A stretch of DNA of 64,000 nt from Jeotgalicoccus sp. (GTDB taxonomy: Bacteria; Bacillota; Bacilli; Staphylococcales; Salinicoccaceae): NCBI GenBank assembly GCA_003513765.1, contig DONT01000001.1:316378-380377 (forward strand), written 5' to 3'. Numbering within the stretch: the stretch's first letter is position 1; the number at the start of each line of letters is the position of its first letter. Shown here piece after piece: positions 42,440 to 51,709 of this stretch. Under the pieces are notes generated by a model. That model searched no databases, was not told the DNA's origin, and was given only the letters and a program-made list of their open reading frames with translations. The position numbers and the translations under genes were made by a program.

Positions 42440-43182
42440 CACTGCGGATCTATTAATTTCTTGCTTCTGAAATATACACCGCTGTATTCATCGTACAGTA
42501 CTTCAATAAATTTAAGCAGCTGTCTGCCGAGACTTTCAGATATTTTAATGCTGTTCACATCTTCAAGTTTTACTGATTTTAAATACAGTGCAAAATACAA
42601 TACTCTGTTGCTGACAGGTATTGCCCGTTCCAGTGTTTCTTCTGTCAGGCAGTCGTGGCAGATGACATTGTGGTATTTAAATGAATAGTGGCTGTACTTT
42701 TTATAATCACTTCTGCCGCATACTGCACAGCTGTCGAGATTAAGCTGACCGCCGTAGGCCGGAAGCATTTTAACCAGCACGAGTGATGTAACACCAAAAC
42801 TTTCGTTGCCATCGTCAAGCAGTTTAAATGCTTTTTTCAGCAGCCTGTAAAATCCCGGTTCTGCAATATCATCTTCAAGTGCTCTCGTAATGACTTCCAT
42901 AATATAACTTCCATGCGTGTATACATCGAAGTCGCCATTGATGTTTTTAAAGCGTTCGGTCACATCAACATCATTGAGTGTGCCCATGCCTTTAAAACGG
43001 TTATAGGTGAACAGTGCTTCCAGATAACCCTGCCGCAGAGTAATAAACTGGCTTTTCGGTTTATTAAAGCCGCGTGCCATTAATGGAACCTGTTCACCCG
43101 TTTCTGTCAGTATAGTAATAATCCGGCTCGACTCGCTGTAGCTCGTCTGCCGGATCATCATACCAGTCTGTTGATAGATCAT
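42439..43182 (-). CDS. recO: DNA repair protein RecO
   Basis: RecO loads RecA on SSB-coated single-stranded DNA with RecR. The 247-residue protein has an N-terminal OB fold (about 1-80), a helical domain and a zinc finger C-A-V-C (near 155) with CHDC. It is transcribed with era, 14 bases upstream, as part of the phoH-ybeY-dgkA-cdd-era-recO series. Confidence 0.95.
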   Translation of the reverse strand: MIYQQTGMMIRQTSYSESSRIITILTETGEQVPLMARGFNKPKSQFITLRQGYLEALFTYNRFKGMGTLNDVDVTERFKNINGDFDVYTHGSYIMEVITRALEDDIAEPGFYRLLKKAFKLLDDGNESFGVTSLVLVKMLPAYGGQLNLDSCAVCGRSDYKKYSHYSFKYHNVICHDCLTEETLERAIPVSNRVLYFALYLKSVKLEDVNSIKISESLGRQLLKFIEVLYDEYSGVYFRSKKLIDPQ

Positions 43183-43196
43183 TATCTCACCCAGTT

Positions 43197-44105
43197 TTAA
43201 TATTCTTCGTCTTTATATCCAAGCGATCTGATAAACGTCGGTTTATTGCGCCAGTCCTTTTGTACTTTGACCCACAGCTCAAGATATACTTTGCTGCCGA
43301 GCAGATTTTCGATGTCCATACGCGCATGACGTCCGATTTCTTTCAGCATCTTGCCGCCTTTACCGATGACCATGCCTTTTTGTGATTCCCGTTCAACGTA
43401 AATCAAAGCTTCCACCCTGACTTTGCCTCCGTCATCGTCACCTTTCATTTTGAGCACTTCCACACCAATCGCATGAGGCAGTTCCTGACTCAGCTGGTGC
43501 AGTGCTTTTTCACGAATCAGCTCACTCACGATAAAGTGTTCAGGGTGATCCGTAATACGATCTTCCGGATAGTACATCGGTCCTTCCGGCAGGTGTGATT
43601 CAATCACAGCCAGAAGCCGTTCGATATTATTACCCTGCAGTGCTGAAATCGGTACTACATCACTGAATTCCAGTTTATCTTTGTAAACTTCAATTTGTTT
43701 AATCAGCTCATCCGGATGAATTAAATCGATTTTATTTAATACTAAAATAATCGGCGTCTTCGTATTTTTAAGCATATCAATAATGAACTCATCACCGCGC
43801 CCGATTTCTTCAGCCGCATTAATGACGAACAGAATTGCTTCTGTTTCACGAAGCGTATTGCGCGCAACTTTCATCATATGCTCGCCGAGCTGGTGTTTCG
43901 GTTTGTGTATTCCCGGTGTATCGATAAAAATCATCTGAGCATTATCTTTCGTATATACACCTTGTATTTTATTTCTTGTCGTTTGGGGTTTGTCCGACAT
44001 AATTGCAACTTTCTGTCCAAGAACCTTGTTCATAAATGTAGATTTCCCTACATTCGGACGTCCGATTATACTGACAAAACCTGATTTAAATCCACCAAAA
44101 TCCAT
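43197..44105 (-). CDS. era: GTPase Era
   Basis: Era is an essential GTPase for 30S ribosome assembly. The 302 residues contain GRPNVGKST (G1), the G3 DTPG, NKID (G4), SALQG (G5) and a C-terminal KH domain with VIGKGGKMLKEIG. Start overlaps the end of cdd by one base (ATGGATTAA-like coupling). Confidence 0.97.
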   Translation of the reverse strand: MDFGGFKSGFVSIIGRPNVGKSTFMNKVLGQKVAIMSDKPQTTRNKIQGVYTKDNAQMIFIDTPGIHKPKHQLGEHMMKVARNTLRETEAILFVINAAEEIGRGDEFIIDMLKNTKTPIILVLNKIDLIHPDELIKQIEVYKDKLEFSDVVPISALQGNNIERLLAVIESHLPEGPMYYPEDRITDHPEHFIVSELIREKALHQLSQELPHAIGVEVLKMKGDDDGGKVRVEALIYVERESQKGMVIGKGGKMLKEIGRHARMDIENLLGSKVYLELWVKVQKDWRNKPTFIRSLGYKDEEY

Positions 44106-44512
44106 TAATCCATATCCTTCCCGCTAAAACCGAGCGGCAGCAGATCGTCTACCGTCCGTTTTATTACTTCACCTGATTTACTCGTTAAGTAAACCGGCAT
44201 TTCATCGTGGCATAACTCTTTCATTACCTGTCTGCATTCACCGCATGGGCTTGCAGGTCCATGTGCATCCGTCACGATTACAATTGCTTTGAATTTTCTC
44301 TTATTATTTGAATACGCGCTCACCAAGGCAGAGCGTTCTGCACAAATTGATGCCGGATACGCAGCATTTTCAATGTTCGCTCCGTAAATATATTCATCAT
44401 CTTCTGTAATTAATAGAGCACCTACATTAAAATTTGAGTAAGGTGTATATGCCCGGGACTGTGCTTCCTGCACTTCTGTCAGCCATTCTTTTTTAAATAA
44501 TCCGTCGTTCAT
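44105..44512 (-). CDS. cdd: cytidine deaminase
   Basis: This zinc enzyme turns cytidine into uridine in pyrimidine salvage. The 135-residue tetrameric-type protein has the CAERSAL (Cys-Ala-Glu) and PCGECRQVM motifs that bind zinc and the catalytic Glu. It lies between dgkA and era in the usual operon. Confidence 0.95.
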   Translation of the reverse strand: MNDGLFKKEWLTEVQEAQSRAYTPYSNFNVGALLITEDDEYIYGANIENAAYPASICAERSALVSAYSNNKRKFKAIVIVTDAHGPASPCGECRQVMKELCHDEMPVYLTSKSGEVIKRTVDDLLPLGFSGKDMD

Positions 44513-44529
44513 CTGATGTCCTCCTTATA

Positions 44530-44871
44530 TTAAAACAAATACGGCAGCAGGATAACCATACCGACGATTACAGCATATATACTCGCAAGAAGTACTGCTG
44601 CTGCTGCGATATCTTTCGCATAGCGTGCAAGTATATGGTAATCGCCGGTAATTAAATCCACCGTGTATTCAATTGCACTGTTCAATGTTTCTGTAATTAA
44701 AACTAAAAATACAGCAGTAATGATAAACAGCCACTCAACTGCTGTGATATTCACCGCAGCACAAATACATATGACTGTTGCTGCAATAACAGAGTGCAGT
44801 AAAAAATTCCTATCCTTTTTAAACAGCTGAAAAATTCCCTGGAGAGGATGTTTAAAACGGTCTAAATTAAT
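44530..44871 (-). CDS. dgkA: undecaprenol/diacylglycerol kinase family, probably starting at ATT
   Basis: The small membrane kinase phosphorylates undecaprenol or diacylglycerol. The C-terminal part has ETLNSAIEYTVD and ARYAKDIAAAAV, the nucleotide/metal motifs. From a GTG at 44754 only 74 residues would be made and the first helix would be lost. The frame is open upstream to 44877 and encodes RFKHPLQGIFQLFKKDRNF and LLHS, exactly the family's N-terminus. The only initiator-like codon is ATT at 44871-44869, overlapping the ybeY stop (GATTAA), with GGTGTG seven bases before it. That gives about 113 residues, normal for the family. Confidence 0.75.
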   Translation of the reverse strand: MNLDRFKHPLQGIFQLFKKDRNFLLHSVIAATVICICAAVNITAVEWLFIITAVFLVLITETLNSAIEYTVDLITGDYHILARYAKDIAAAAVLLASIYAVIVGMVILLPYLF

Positions 44872-45328
44872 CGCGTGTCACACCGAATGCGTTTAATATT
44901 TCTTCTTGTTTGCCGTTCATTTCAGCTTCGTCATCGCTCTCCATGTGATCGTACCCAAGCAGATGTAAGAATCCGTGGAGACTTAAAAACAGCAGCTCAC
45001 GGCGGTAGCTGTGACCATAATCATCAGCCTGCTCTTTCGCACGGTCGGTACTGATAATAATATCACCCAAAGTGCGCGGCGCATCTTCGTGAATAATGTT
45101 CATGTCTCCTTCTTCAAGTGCGAAAGAAATCACATCTGTTATGCTGTCTTTATTACGGTAATCTCTGTTAATATTTTGAATTTCTTCGTTTGACACGAAG
45201 GATACAGATACCTCTGCATCGCCTTCTTCTTTCAGATGACCGTATGCAAACGTTAACAGCTCAGATACTTCATTAAGCTCAGACTCATCTACAAAATTTT
45301 CATCGTTAATAAAATCTATATTAATCAT
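44867..45328 (-). CDS. ybeY: endoribonuclease YbeY
   Basis: YbeY acts in 16S rRNA 3' maturation and ribosome quality control. The 153 residues include the zinc motif HGFLHLLGYDH (HxxxHxxxxxH). The start overlaps phoH by four bases and the end overlaps the likely dgkA start. Confidence 0.95.
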   Translation of the reverse strand: MINIDFINDENFVDESELNEVSELLTFAYGHLKEEGDAEVSVSFVSNEEIQNINRDYRNKDSITDVISFALEEGDMNIIHEDAPRTLGDIIISTDRAKEQADDYGHSYRRELLFLSLHGFLHLLGYDHMESDDEAEMNGKQEEILNAFGVTRD

Positions 45329-46278
45329 AAGTTTGTATCCTTTTCATACGCAAGGATTATTTTGGAAACAAGCGGATGTCTTACAACATCTGTTTCATCC
45401 ATGCGTTTAATAGCGATTCCTTTAATATTTTCAAGGCGTTTTACCGATTCAACCAGTCCGCTTTTTGTCGAACCCGGGAGATCAATCTGTGTTTCATCAC
45501 CGGTAACTATCATTTTCGAACCGAAACCGAGGCGTGTCAGGAACATTTTCATCTGCATTTCTGTTGTATTCTGGGCTTCATCCAAAATAACAAACGCTTC
45601 ATTCAATGTCCGGCCGCGCATGTAAGCAAGCGGTGCAACTTCTATGACACCGCGTTCGATTAAACGGTCTGTAGTCTCAGCTCCGAGCACTGCGTGAAGA
45701 CCATCATACAACGGACGCAGATAAGGGTCTACCTTCTCTTTTAAGTCTCCCGGCAGGAATCCAAGGTTCTCCCCTGCCTCTACAGCAGGACGCGTCAGGA
45801 CGATGCGTTTAACCTGGTTTTCGCGCAGCATCTGACACGCGATTACAACTGCTAAAAACGTTTTGCCGGTACCGGCAGGGCCAATACCGAAAGTCAGGTC
45901 GTGTTTTTTAATATCTTCTACATACTGACGCTGACCTGTCGTTTTCGCTTTAATACTCTTACCTTTAACATCTTTAGCGATTTCTTCGTTATAAAGATCT
46001 TGTAAATATTCGATGGTATCATTTTTAGCCATCATCGCAGCAGATTGTACATCTCTTAAAGAAATTGACATGCCGCGCTGAATTATTTTTAATAAATGAA
46101 GCAGCACATCTTCCACCAATCCGACATTTTTTTCATCTTCGCCGCTGACAGTAATTTCATTGCCGAGCGTATGAATTTTAACATCGAATTCGTCTTCCAG
46201 ATATGTGATGTGTGAATCATTTGCACCTATTAAAGCCTGAGCTTCGTCAAGGCTGTCTATATTAATAATATTAGGCAT
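45325..46278 (-). CDS. PhoH-like ATPase
   Basis: The 317-residue protein has an N-terminal KH-like part and an ATPase domain with Walker A GPAGTGKT (near 136) and Walker B FVILDEAQN. The family is linked with RNA handling; the ybeY partnership supports this. It is the first gene of the series down to recO. Confidence 0.93.
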   Translation of the reverse strand: MPNIINIDSLDEAQALIGANDSHITYLEDEFDVKIHTLGNEITVSGEDEKNVGLVEDVLLHLLKIIQRGMSISLRDVQSAAMMAKNDTIEYLQDLYNEEIAKDVKGKSIKAKTTGQRQYVEDIKKHDLTFGIGPAGTGKTFLAVVIACQMLRENQVKRIVLTRPAVEAGENLGFLPGDLKEKVDPYLRPLYDGLHAVLGAETTDRLIERGVIEVAPLAYMRGRTLNEAFVILDEAQNTTEMQMKMFLTRLGFGSKMIVTGDETQIDLPGSTKSGLVESVKRLENIKGIAIKRMDETDVVRHPLVSKIILAYEKDTNL

Positions 46279-46441
46279 TTACAAACCCCTTTATAATAGT
46301 CTTGTCTATTTAAATTTACCACTATCAATAGCTGACTGCAATTATTTCAGACGTGATAAAACCAAGCGGACGGTGACGGTACGCATGAGTTTATCTTATA
46401 CCGGGAGCTAGTATACTAATTATACTATTAAAAATTAAAAA

Positions 46442-46485
46442 CAGGGCAGAGAATCTTTTTTAAGACTCTCTGCCCTGTTTTATTT
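46442..46485 (-). terminator. terminator after the 46501-47211 gene
   Basis: AAAACAGGGCAGAGA and TCTCTGCCCTGTTTT pair with a T/A-rich inner part and flanking runs. The rest of the 222-base gap (46279-46441) shows no gene. Confidence 0.85.
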
Positions 46486-46500
46486 ACAGAAGCATGAAAC

Positions 46501-47211
46501 TTAGCCGTGCTTCCTGTTCGATTTTTGTTTGGACTTCGGCTGGCCGAGAATTTCCGACATAATAATGCCATTGACGACAGCTTTAGAATCAAACTTCAAA
46601 TCGCCTGAAGTAATACCTGTGCTTTCTTTCTGTTCCTGTCCGCGTTTATGCATTTGAGCATGATCGTCACCATATGAATAACGGAGCTTATCACCAATAT
46701 CACGGCCGAGACCTTCTGTTTTAGCAGCGCGTTTATCATAACCTCTGGTGTATACACTGTCTCTTGCTTCTGATGCACGCTTCGCATGTTCGGAACGGTC
46801 TGTAATACGCTTCTCAATATCAGAAATATTTTTAGAAGAGTTCTGACGCTCGCGTGATTGCTGAATCGTTTCCCTTACAGGACGCTCAGATGCCTGTCTA
46901 TCCGGTCTGCTCTCACGTCCTGATGACTGAACCGGCTGCGGCTTAGACTCTCTGTTAGACTGTTGTCTTGTTTCTTGTTCAGGCTGGTTGAATTCTTCAT
47001 CAAATGCCTCTTGCAGCGTCTGGAAGAATCCTTTTTGTTCGTTTGTATTCGTCCTTGTATCAGGTTGTCTGCTGCGTGGCGCAGTATTTTGTCTTCTGTC
47101 TAACTTAGAAGTATCAATATTGCGGTCGCCTTCTTTTTCTTTGTTGTTTTTACTGCCTATGATTGAAGAAACAACACCGACGACGATAATTAGTAGTGGA
47201 ATAAGTTCCAT
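46501..47211 (-). CDS. membrane-anchored, disordered protein next to floA
   Basis: The 236-residue product has a short N-terminal membrane helix (about 3-19), then a long stretch rich in Gln, Arg, Ser and Glu without hydrophobic blocks (about 22-200), probably disordered, and a more conserved end (ITSGDLKFDSKAVVNGIIMSEILGQP). I recognise no family with a known function. It lies 13 bases after floA and 38 or so before a terminator, so nfeD-floA and this gene form one unit; staphylococci have a similar protein in this place. Confidence 0.75.
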   Translation of the reverse strand: MELIPLLIIVVGVVSSIIGSKNNKEKEGDRNIDTSKLDRRQNTAPRSRQPDTRTNTNEQKGFFQTLQEAFDEEFNQPEQETRQQSNRESKPQPVQSSGRESRPDRQASERPVRETIQQSRERQNSSKNISDIEKRITDRSEHAKRASEARDSVYTRGYDKRAAKTEGLGRDIGDKLRYSYGDDHAQMHKRGQEQKESTGITSGDLKFDSKAVVNGIIMSEILGQPKSKQKSNRKHG

Positions 47212-47224
47212 ACTATATCACACC

Positions 47225-48232
47225 CTATTCTTCTTCGTTAAACTGTGTAGGGTTTGTCATTTTATTAATTGAATCTCTCATGCTGGTATCTGCTTCAACA
47301 TTTTTCAGATCGTAATAGTCAGATGCTGATATATTGCCATCTTCTAATGCTTTAGCAAATGCAAGAGGTACTCTGGATTCTGCTTCTACTACTTTCGCTC
47401 TCATTTCCTGTACGCGGGCTTTCATTTCCTGTTCCTGAGCGACAGCCATCGCACGGCGTTCTTCTGCTTTCGCCTGTGCAATATTCTTATCGGCTACAGC
47501 TTGCTCAGTCTGAAGATCCGCACCGATGTTTTTACCGATATCAACATCTGCAATATCGATCGACAGGATTTCAAATGCAGTTCCTGAATCGAGACCTTTA
47601 GCCAGGACAGTCTGTGAAATACGTTCCGGGTTTTCCAGTACATCGGCATGCTTTGTAGAAGAACCGATAGTTGAAATTACACCTTCACCAACACGTGCGA
47701 TGATTGTTTCTTCACCAGCACCACCGACAAGACGTTCGATGTTGGCTCTGACAGTAATTCTGGCTTTCGCTTTAACCTCGATACCGTCAACCGCAACACC
47801 GGCAATAAACGGTGTTTCGATAACTTTCGGGTTAACACTCATCTGTACTGCTTCAAGCACGTCACGGCCTGCAAGATCAATTGCAGCACAGCGTTCAAAC
47901 GTTAAGTTAATATCTGCACGCTGCGCAGCGATTAGTGCGTCGACAACACGGTCGACGTTACCGCCTGCCAGGAAGTGGGACTCAAGCTGGTTTGTAGACA
48001 GCTGAATACCCGCTTTATGTGCTTTAATCATTGGTTCGATAACGCGTTTAGGCTTAACACGTCTTAGACGCATCCCTACTAATGTAAAGATTCCTACTTT
48101 AACCCCTGCGGCAATTGCTGAAATCCATAAACCGATTGGAACAAATGACAGGATAAATGCAATGACGATAATAATTACTACAAAAATAAGTAACGTTACG
48201 AGTGCACCGCCTGTAATAAATGCTAAATTCAT
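47225..48232 (-). CDS. floA: flotillin-like protein FloA
   Basis: FloA scaffolds functional membrane microdomains. The 335-residue protein has an N-terminal hydrophobic hairpin (about 5-50), the SPFH-like domain and a C-terminal coiled coil with EERRAMAVAQEQEMKARVQEM in the Glu/Ala repeat region. It pairs with the NfeD-like gene upstream, a conserved pair in bacteria. Confidence 0.96.
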   Translation of the reverse strand: MNLAFITGGALVTLLIFVVIIIVIAFILSFVPIGLWISAIAAGVKVGIFTLVGMRLRRVKPKRVIEPMIKAHKAGIQLSTNQLESHFLAGGNVDRVVDALIAAQRADINLTFERCAAIDLAGRDVLEAVQMSVNPKVIETPFIAGVAVDGIEVKAKARITVRANIERLVGGAGEETIIARVGEGVISTIGSSTKHADVLENPERISQTVLAKGLDSGTAFEILSIDIADVDIGKNIGADLQTEQAVADKNIAQAKAEERRAMAVAQEQEMKARVQEMRAKVVEAESRVPLAFAKALEDGNISASDYYDLKNVEADTSMRDSINKMTNPTQFNEEE

Positions 48233-48250
48233 TCTCCACTCTCCTTGTTT

Positions 48251-48934
48251 TTAATTTTCCGTTGGTCTGACGACAACTCTTGTACCTTCTACAAAAATAA
48301 TCTTAACTTCTACACCATTTGTAATATACGAACCTTCGGCAACAGCGTCAATCCGTTCATCCCCGAGACGTATTGTTCCTGATGGACGAAGCACAGTATG
48401 TGTTACCGCGATTTCACCGACTAAGTGCGAACGGTCATCGAATGATGTATATCCTGATTCCTTATCTGTTGCATCGTTTAAAATTAATCGATTGAGGAAA
48501 GGGATTTTACGTTTTTTATACTTCACAAATATCACCCACTCTATAATCACCATAACCAAAATTACGGCTAAGAAAATACTGTATAAAAACACATTGCCGC
48601 TGACTATTAAAATACTCACAGCAAACAGCAAAACGCCTAAGACTCCAAGAATCATACCAATGACAAAAAATTCTACGAGGATCAGGATTCCGCTTACAAG
48701 AATAAGTATTAAGGCCAGCAAATTACCATCGCCAGTAAGAAGGTGACCTGAGAAAAAGATAAATATCGACAGTACGGAAAGAACGCCGATAATATTTATT
48801 TTCTCAGAGAAGAGCTGATACACCACACCAAGGAAAAATATTGATAATAATAGAAATGCAACAACGGGCGAAGTCACAACATCTATATAAAATTGAATTG
48901 AATTATTAATCATATATAAATACGAACCTCCCAT
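48251..48934 (-). CDS. NfeD-like membrane protein
   Basis: The protein (about 227 residues) has four to five hydrophobic helices and a C-terminal OB fold (about 155-225, with GEIAVTHTVLRPSGTIRLGDERIDA), the short NfeD type without a ClpP-like protease domain. It is the partner of FloA. The start is uncertain: ATG at 48934 is six bases after AGGAGGG, while one at 48940 touches it and one at 48913 is 13 bases from GGGAGG. Confidence 0.88.
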   Translation of the reverse strand: MGGSYLYMINNSIQFYIDVVTSPVVAFLLLSIFFLGVVYQLFSEKINIIGVLSVLSIFIFFSGHLLTGDGNLLALILILVSGILILVEFFVIGMILGVLGVLLFAVSILIVSGNVFLYSIFLAVILVMVIIEWVIFVKYKKRKIPFLNRLILNDATDKESGYTSFDDRSHLVGEIAVTHTVLRPSGTIRLGDERIDAVAEGSYITNGVEVKIIFVEGTRVVVRPTEN

Positions 48935-48997
48935 GTACATCCCTCCTGATTCCGATTATACATTAACTGCACTCAAATGAGAAATGGAGAGACAAAA

Positions 48998-49024
48998 AAA
49001 CAGTGCACAAAATGTGCACTGTTT
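48998..49024 (-). terminator. terminator after rpsU
   Basis: AAACAGTGCAC and GTGCACTGTTT form an eleven-base stem with flanking A and T runs. Confidence 0.88.
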
Positions 49025-49058
49025 TATTATATATCACTTATCAGAGGGAAGAGTGATA

Positions 49059-49235
49059 TTACTTGAACTTACGCTTACGCGCAGCTTCAGATTTCTTCTT
49101 GCGTTTTACGCTTGGTTTTTCGTAAAACTCTCTTTTACGTGCTTCTTGAATAGTACCGTTTTTAGAAACTGTACGTTTGAAACGACGCAGAGCATCTTCA
49201 ATTGGTTCGTTTTGCTTAACAACTGTTTTTGACAT
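49059..49235 (-). CDS. rpsU: 30S ribosomal protein S21
   Basis: The 58-residue protein is very basic and is full length for bS21. It starts at the ATG at 49235, with GGAGGGAGGG upstream. Sequence SKTVVKQNEPIEDALRRFKR is typical, followed by the basic tail. Confidence 0.97.
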   Translation of the reverse strand: MSKTVVKQNEPIEDALRRFKRTVSKNGTIQEARKREFYEKPSVKRKKKSEAARKRKFK

Positions 49236-49336
49236 TTGTTTTCCCTCCCTCCGATAATGCAAAAGGCTAATTCACATAGTCTATGCTATGTACTTAAGTA
49301 TTATAATATATTACATTGTTTTCAGTCAACTGAAAC

Positions 49337-50002
49337 TTAATAATCGCTGTCTGAAATTGCACCGTTAACAATGGCAATACCGCTTGATGCACCGATTCTT
49401 GTCGCTCCGACTTCGATCATTTTCATAGCGTCTTCGCTAGAGCGTACACCGCCGCTTGCTTTAACGCCCATATCGTCGCCTACTGTCAGACGCATTAATG
49501 CTACAGCTTCAACAGTTGCTCCGCCGCCGTTAAAACCGGTAGAAGTTTTAACAAAATCTGCACCTGCTTCTTTAGCTAACTTAGATACAGTTACGATTTC
49601 ATCTTCATTAAGAAGTGAAGATTCAATAATAACTTTGACAAGAGCTTCTTTGTTTGCAGCATCCACAACGCTTTTAATGTCTGCTCTGACGTAATCGAGA
49701 TTGCCTGCTTTAAGCTGGCCGATATTAATTACCATATCCACTTCATCTGCACCATTTGAAATTGCATCTTTTGTTTCGAATGCTTTAACTTCAGAAGTTG
49801 TTGCACCGTGAGGGAATCCGATTACTGTACACACTTTAACTTCGCTTTCTTGAAGTTTTTCGGCTGCAGTTTTAACCCAGGCAGGCTGAATGCAGACGCT
49901 GAAGAAACCATGTTCTTGTGCTTCTTCACATAATACTGCGATTTCTTTATCAGTAACTTCCGGTTTTAATAATGTGTGGTCAATATACTTTGCTACGTTC
50001 AT
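49337..50002 (-). CDS. deoC: deoxyribose-phosphate aldolase
   Basis: DeoC splits deoxyribose-5-phosphate to acetaldehyde and glyceraldehyde-3-phosphate. The 221-residue TIM barrel has the Schiff-base lysine K152 in FVKTSTGF and the second lysine K181 in GVKASGG. The gene follows rsmE and precedes rpsU; no deo operon partner is seen. Confidence 0.95.
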   Translation of the reverse strand: MNVAKYIDHTLLKPEVTDKEIAVLCEEAQEHGFFSVCIQPAWVKTAAEKLQESEVKVCTVIGFPHGATTSEVKAFETKDAISNGADEVDMVINIGQLKAGNLDYVRADIKSVVDAANKEALVKVIIESSLLNEDEIVTVSKLAKEAGADFVKTSTGFNGGGATVEAVALMRLTVGDDMGVKASGGVRSSEDAMKMIEVGATRIGASSGIAIVNGAISDSDY

Positions 50003-50054
50003 CTAAATGACACTCCCAATAAATTATATTCCTTGTAATAATAGCACAAATAAG

Positions 50055-50771
50055 CTATTCATAGTAGCTCCCAATTACAGAAAGTGCATACAGAGGCGCT
50101 GTTTCAGCTCTTAATATTCTGCGGCCGAGCGCAACATTTTCATATGACTTAAATATTTCAGCTTCTTTTTCAGTAAACCCGCCCTCAGGTCCGAAAACAA
50201 CCGCAATCGTTTGTGCGTCAGAACGGCTGAGAACATTTTTAATTGAACTGCCTGTGAGATTGTTATCCTCATAGGCAAATAACACGAGGTCATATATTGT
50301 AAAATCGATTGATTTTAATGATTCTGCAAATGAGATTTCAGGTATTTTAGTGCGTCTGCTCTGCTCAGCAGCTTCCCTCGCAATTTTTTCATAGCGGGTA
50401 AGCCTGCTTTCTTCTTTTTTTGCATTCAGCTTCACGACGCTGCGCTCGGCTTTATACAAGACAAATTCATGTGCACCGAGCTCAGTGGATTTTTGAATCA
50501 CAACGTCCATCTTATCGCCTTTTAACAGCGGCGAATAGAGAGTAATATTTACCGGGAGCTCAACTTCACTCTCTATTTTCTCTGTAACTTTATAAGTTAC
50601 AGGCTCGAGCTCAGTCAGCTGGACAAGATAGGCACTGCCCGCCTTGTCAACAACGTTAAATTCATCATCAATTTTGGCACGCATCACATTTTTAATGTGA
50701 TGTATATGTTTAGTATCCATGACAAAGGTTTCGTTAAGCGATACTGTTTCTTCGATAAAATATCTCTGCAT
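50055..50771 (-). CDS. rsmE: 16S rRNA (uracil(1498)-N(3))-methyltransferase
   Basis: RsmE methylates U1498. The 238-residue protein has a PUA-like N-terminal domain (1-70) and a SPOUT knot with VFGPEGGFTEKEAE and LGRRILRAETAPLYAL at the SAM site. It overlaps prmA by one base. Confidence 0.95.
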   Translation of the reverse strand: MQRYFIEETVSLNETFVMDTKHIHHIKNVMRAKIDDEFNVVDKAGSAYLVQLTELEPVTYKVTEKIESEVELPVNITLYSPLLKGDKMDVVIQKSTELGAHEFVLYKAERSVVKLNAKKEESRLTRYEKIAREAAEQSRRTKIPEISFAESLKSIDFTIYDLVLFAYEDNNLTGSSIKNVLSRSDAQTIAVVFGPEGGFTEKEAEIFKSYENVALGRRILRAETAPLYALSVIGSYYE

Positions 50772-51706
50772 TATGCCACCTTCAGAGCTAAAATTGCTAC
50801 CCAGCCTTCTTCTTCAAGAACCTCCGTAATTGAAAAACCGGCAGCCTTCATATGAGTAATAATCTCGTCGCGCTTCTCAACAATAATTCCCGACGCGATA
50901 AAACGCCCGTTATCATTCAGCAGTTTATAAGCATCATCGATCATATCATCTATAATGTGTGCAAGAATATTAGCGACGACAACGTCGTAATTCTCTGTTT
51001 CATCTTTTAAAAGGTCTGCAGGCATTACTGTAATATCTTTACCGCAGTCATTTAAAGCAAAGTTCTCTTTAGAAACCTGCAGCGACAAGTCATCGATATC
51101 TGTGGCTTTAATATTTCTTGCACCGAGCAAATAAGCACCGATCGCAAGAATACCTGAGCCTGTCCCGACATCGATAACTTTGTCAGATGGCTTTATAACA
51201 TCTTCAAGGAAAGTCAGACACAGACTTGTCGTTGCATGGTCGCCTGTGCCGAATGCCATACCCGGATCGATTTTAATGACTTTATCGCTGTCGGCAATTT
51301 CGACGTCAGCATATTCCCATGAAGGAACGATTAAGAAGTTTCTGCCGACTTTGAAATTATGGAAATATTTTTTCCATTCATTTTCCCAGTCCATTTCATC
51401 TATCATGCCAGTTTTTACTTCAATTTCTTCTTTATGAGCAAAAGGTGTTTCTTCAATAAATTCTCTGATTTTTTTCAACTGCTCATCGATATTATAAGTT
51501 TCATCAAAATAAACTAATATACGAATATCACTGTCCGGATAGTCTTTCGGATCCAGACGGAATTTTTCCTCAAAGTTATCAACTTTAGATTTTAAAATAT
51601 CTACGGAATGCTCGATGGATACACCTTTTGCGATTGTATTTAAGAAAATCGAAAACTGTTCTTCGTTCTCTTCTTTAGTGCTGATACTGACTTCATGCCA
51701 TTTCAT
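50771..51706 (-). CDS. prmA: ribosomal protein L11 methyltransferase
   Basis: PrmA trimethylates uL11. The 311-residue protein has an N-terminal substrate domain and a SAM-binding core with VIDVGTGSGILAIGA near 175-189 and VVANILAHII. The dnaJ-prmA-rsmE series is usual in Firmicutes. Confidence 0.95.
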   Translation of the reverse strand: MKWHEVSISTKEENEEQFSIFLNTIAKGVSIEHSVDILKSKVDNFEEKFRLDPKDYPDSDIRILVYFDETYNIDEQLKKIREFIEETPFAHKEEIEVKTGMIDEMDWENEWKKYFHNFKVGRNFLIVPSWEYADVEIADSDKVIKIDPGMAFGTGDHATTSLCLTFLEDVIKPSDKVIDVGTGSGILAIGAYLLGARNIKATDIDDLSLQVSKENFALNDCGKDITVMPADLLKDETENYDVVVANILAHIIDDMIDDAYKLLNDNGRFIASGIIVEKRDEIITHMKAAGFSITEVLEEEGWVAILALKVA

Positions 51707-51709
51707 AGT

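Noticed and set aside
44530..44754. dgkA as a 74-residue protein from GTG 44754, or as a truncated pseudogene
   Set aside because: The conserved N-terminal sequence is present in the same frame upstream without stop, so a full-length product with an unusual start is more likely.
46279..46441. A gene or repeat in the gap upstream of phoH
   Set aside because: No frame with ribosome site and no similarity to the two palindromic arrays.
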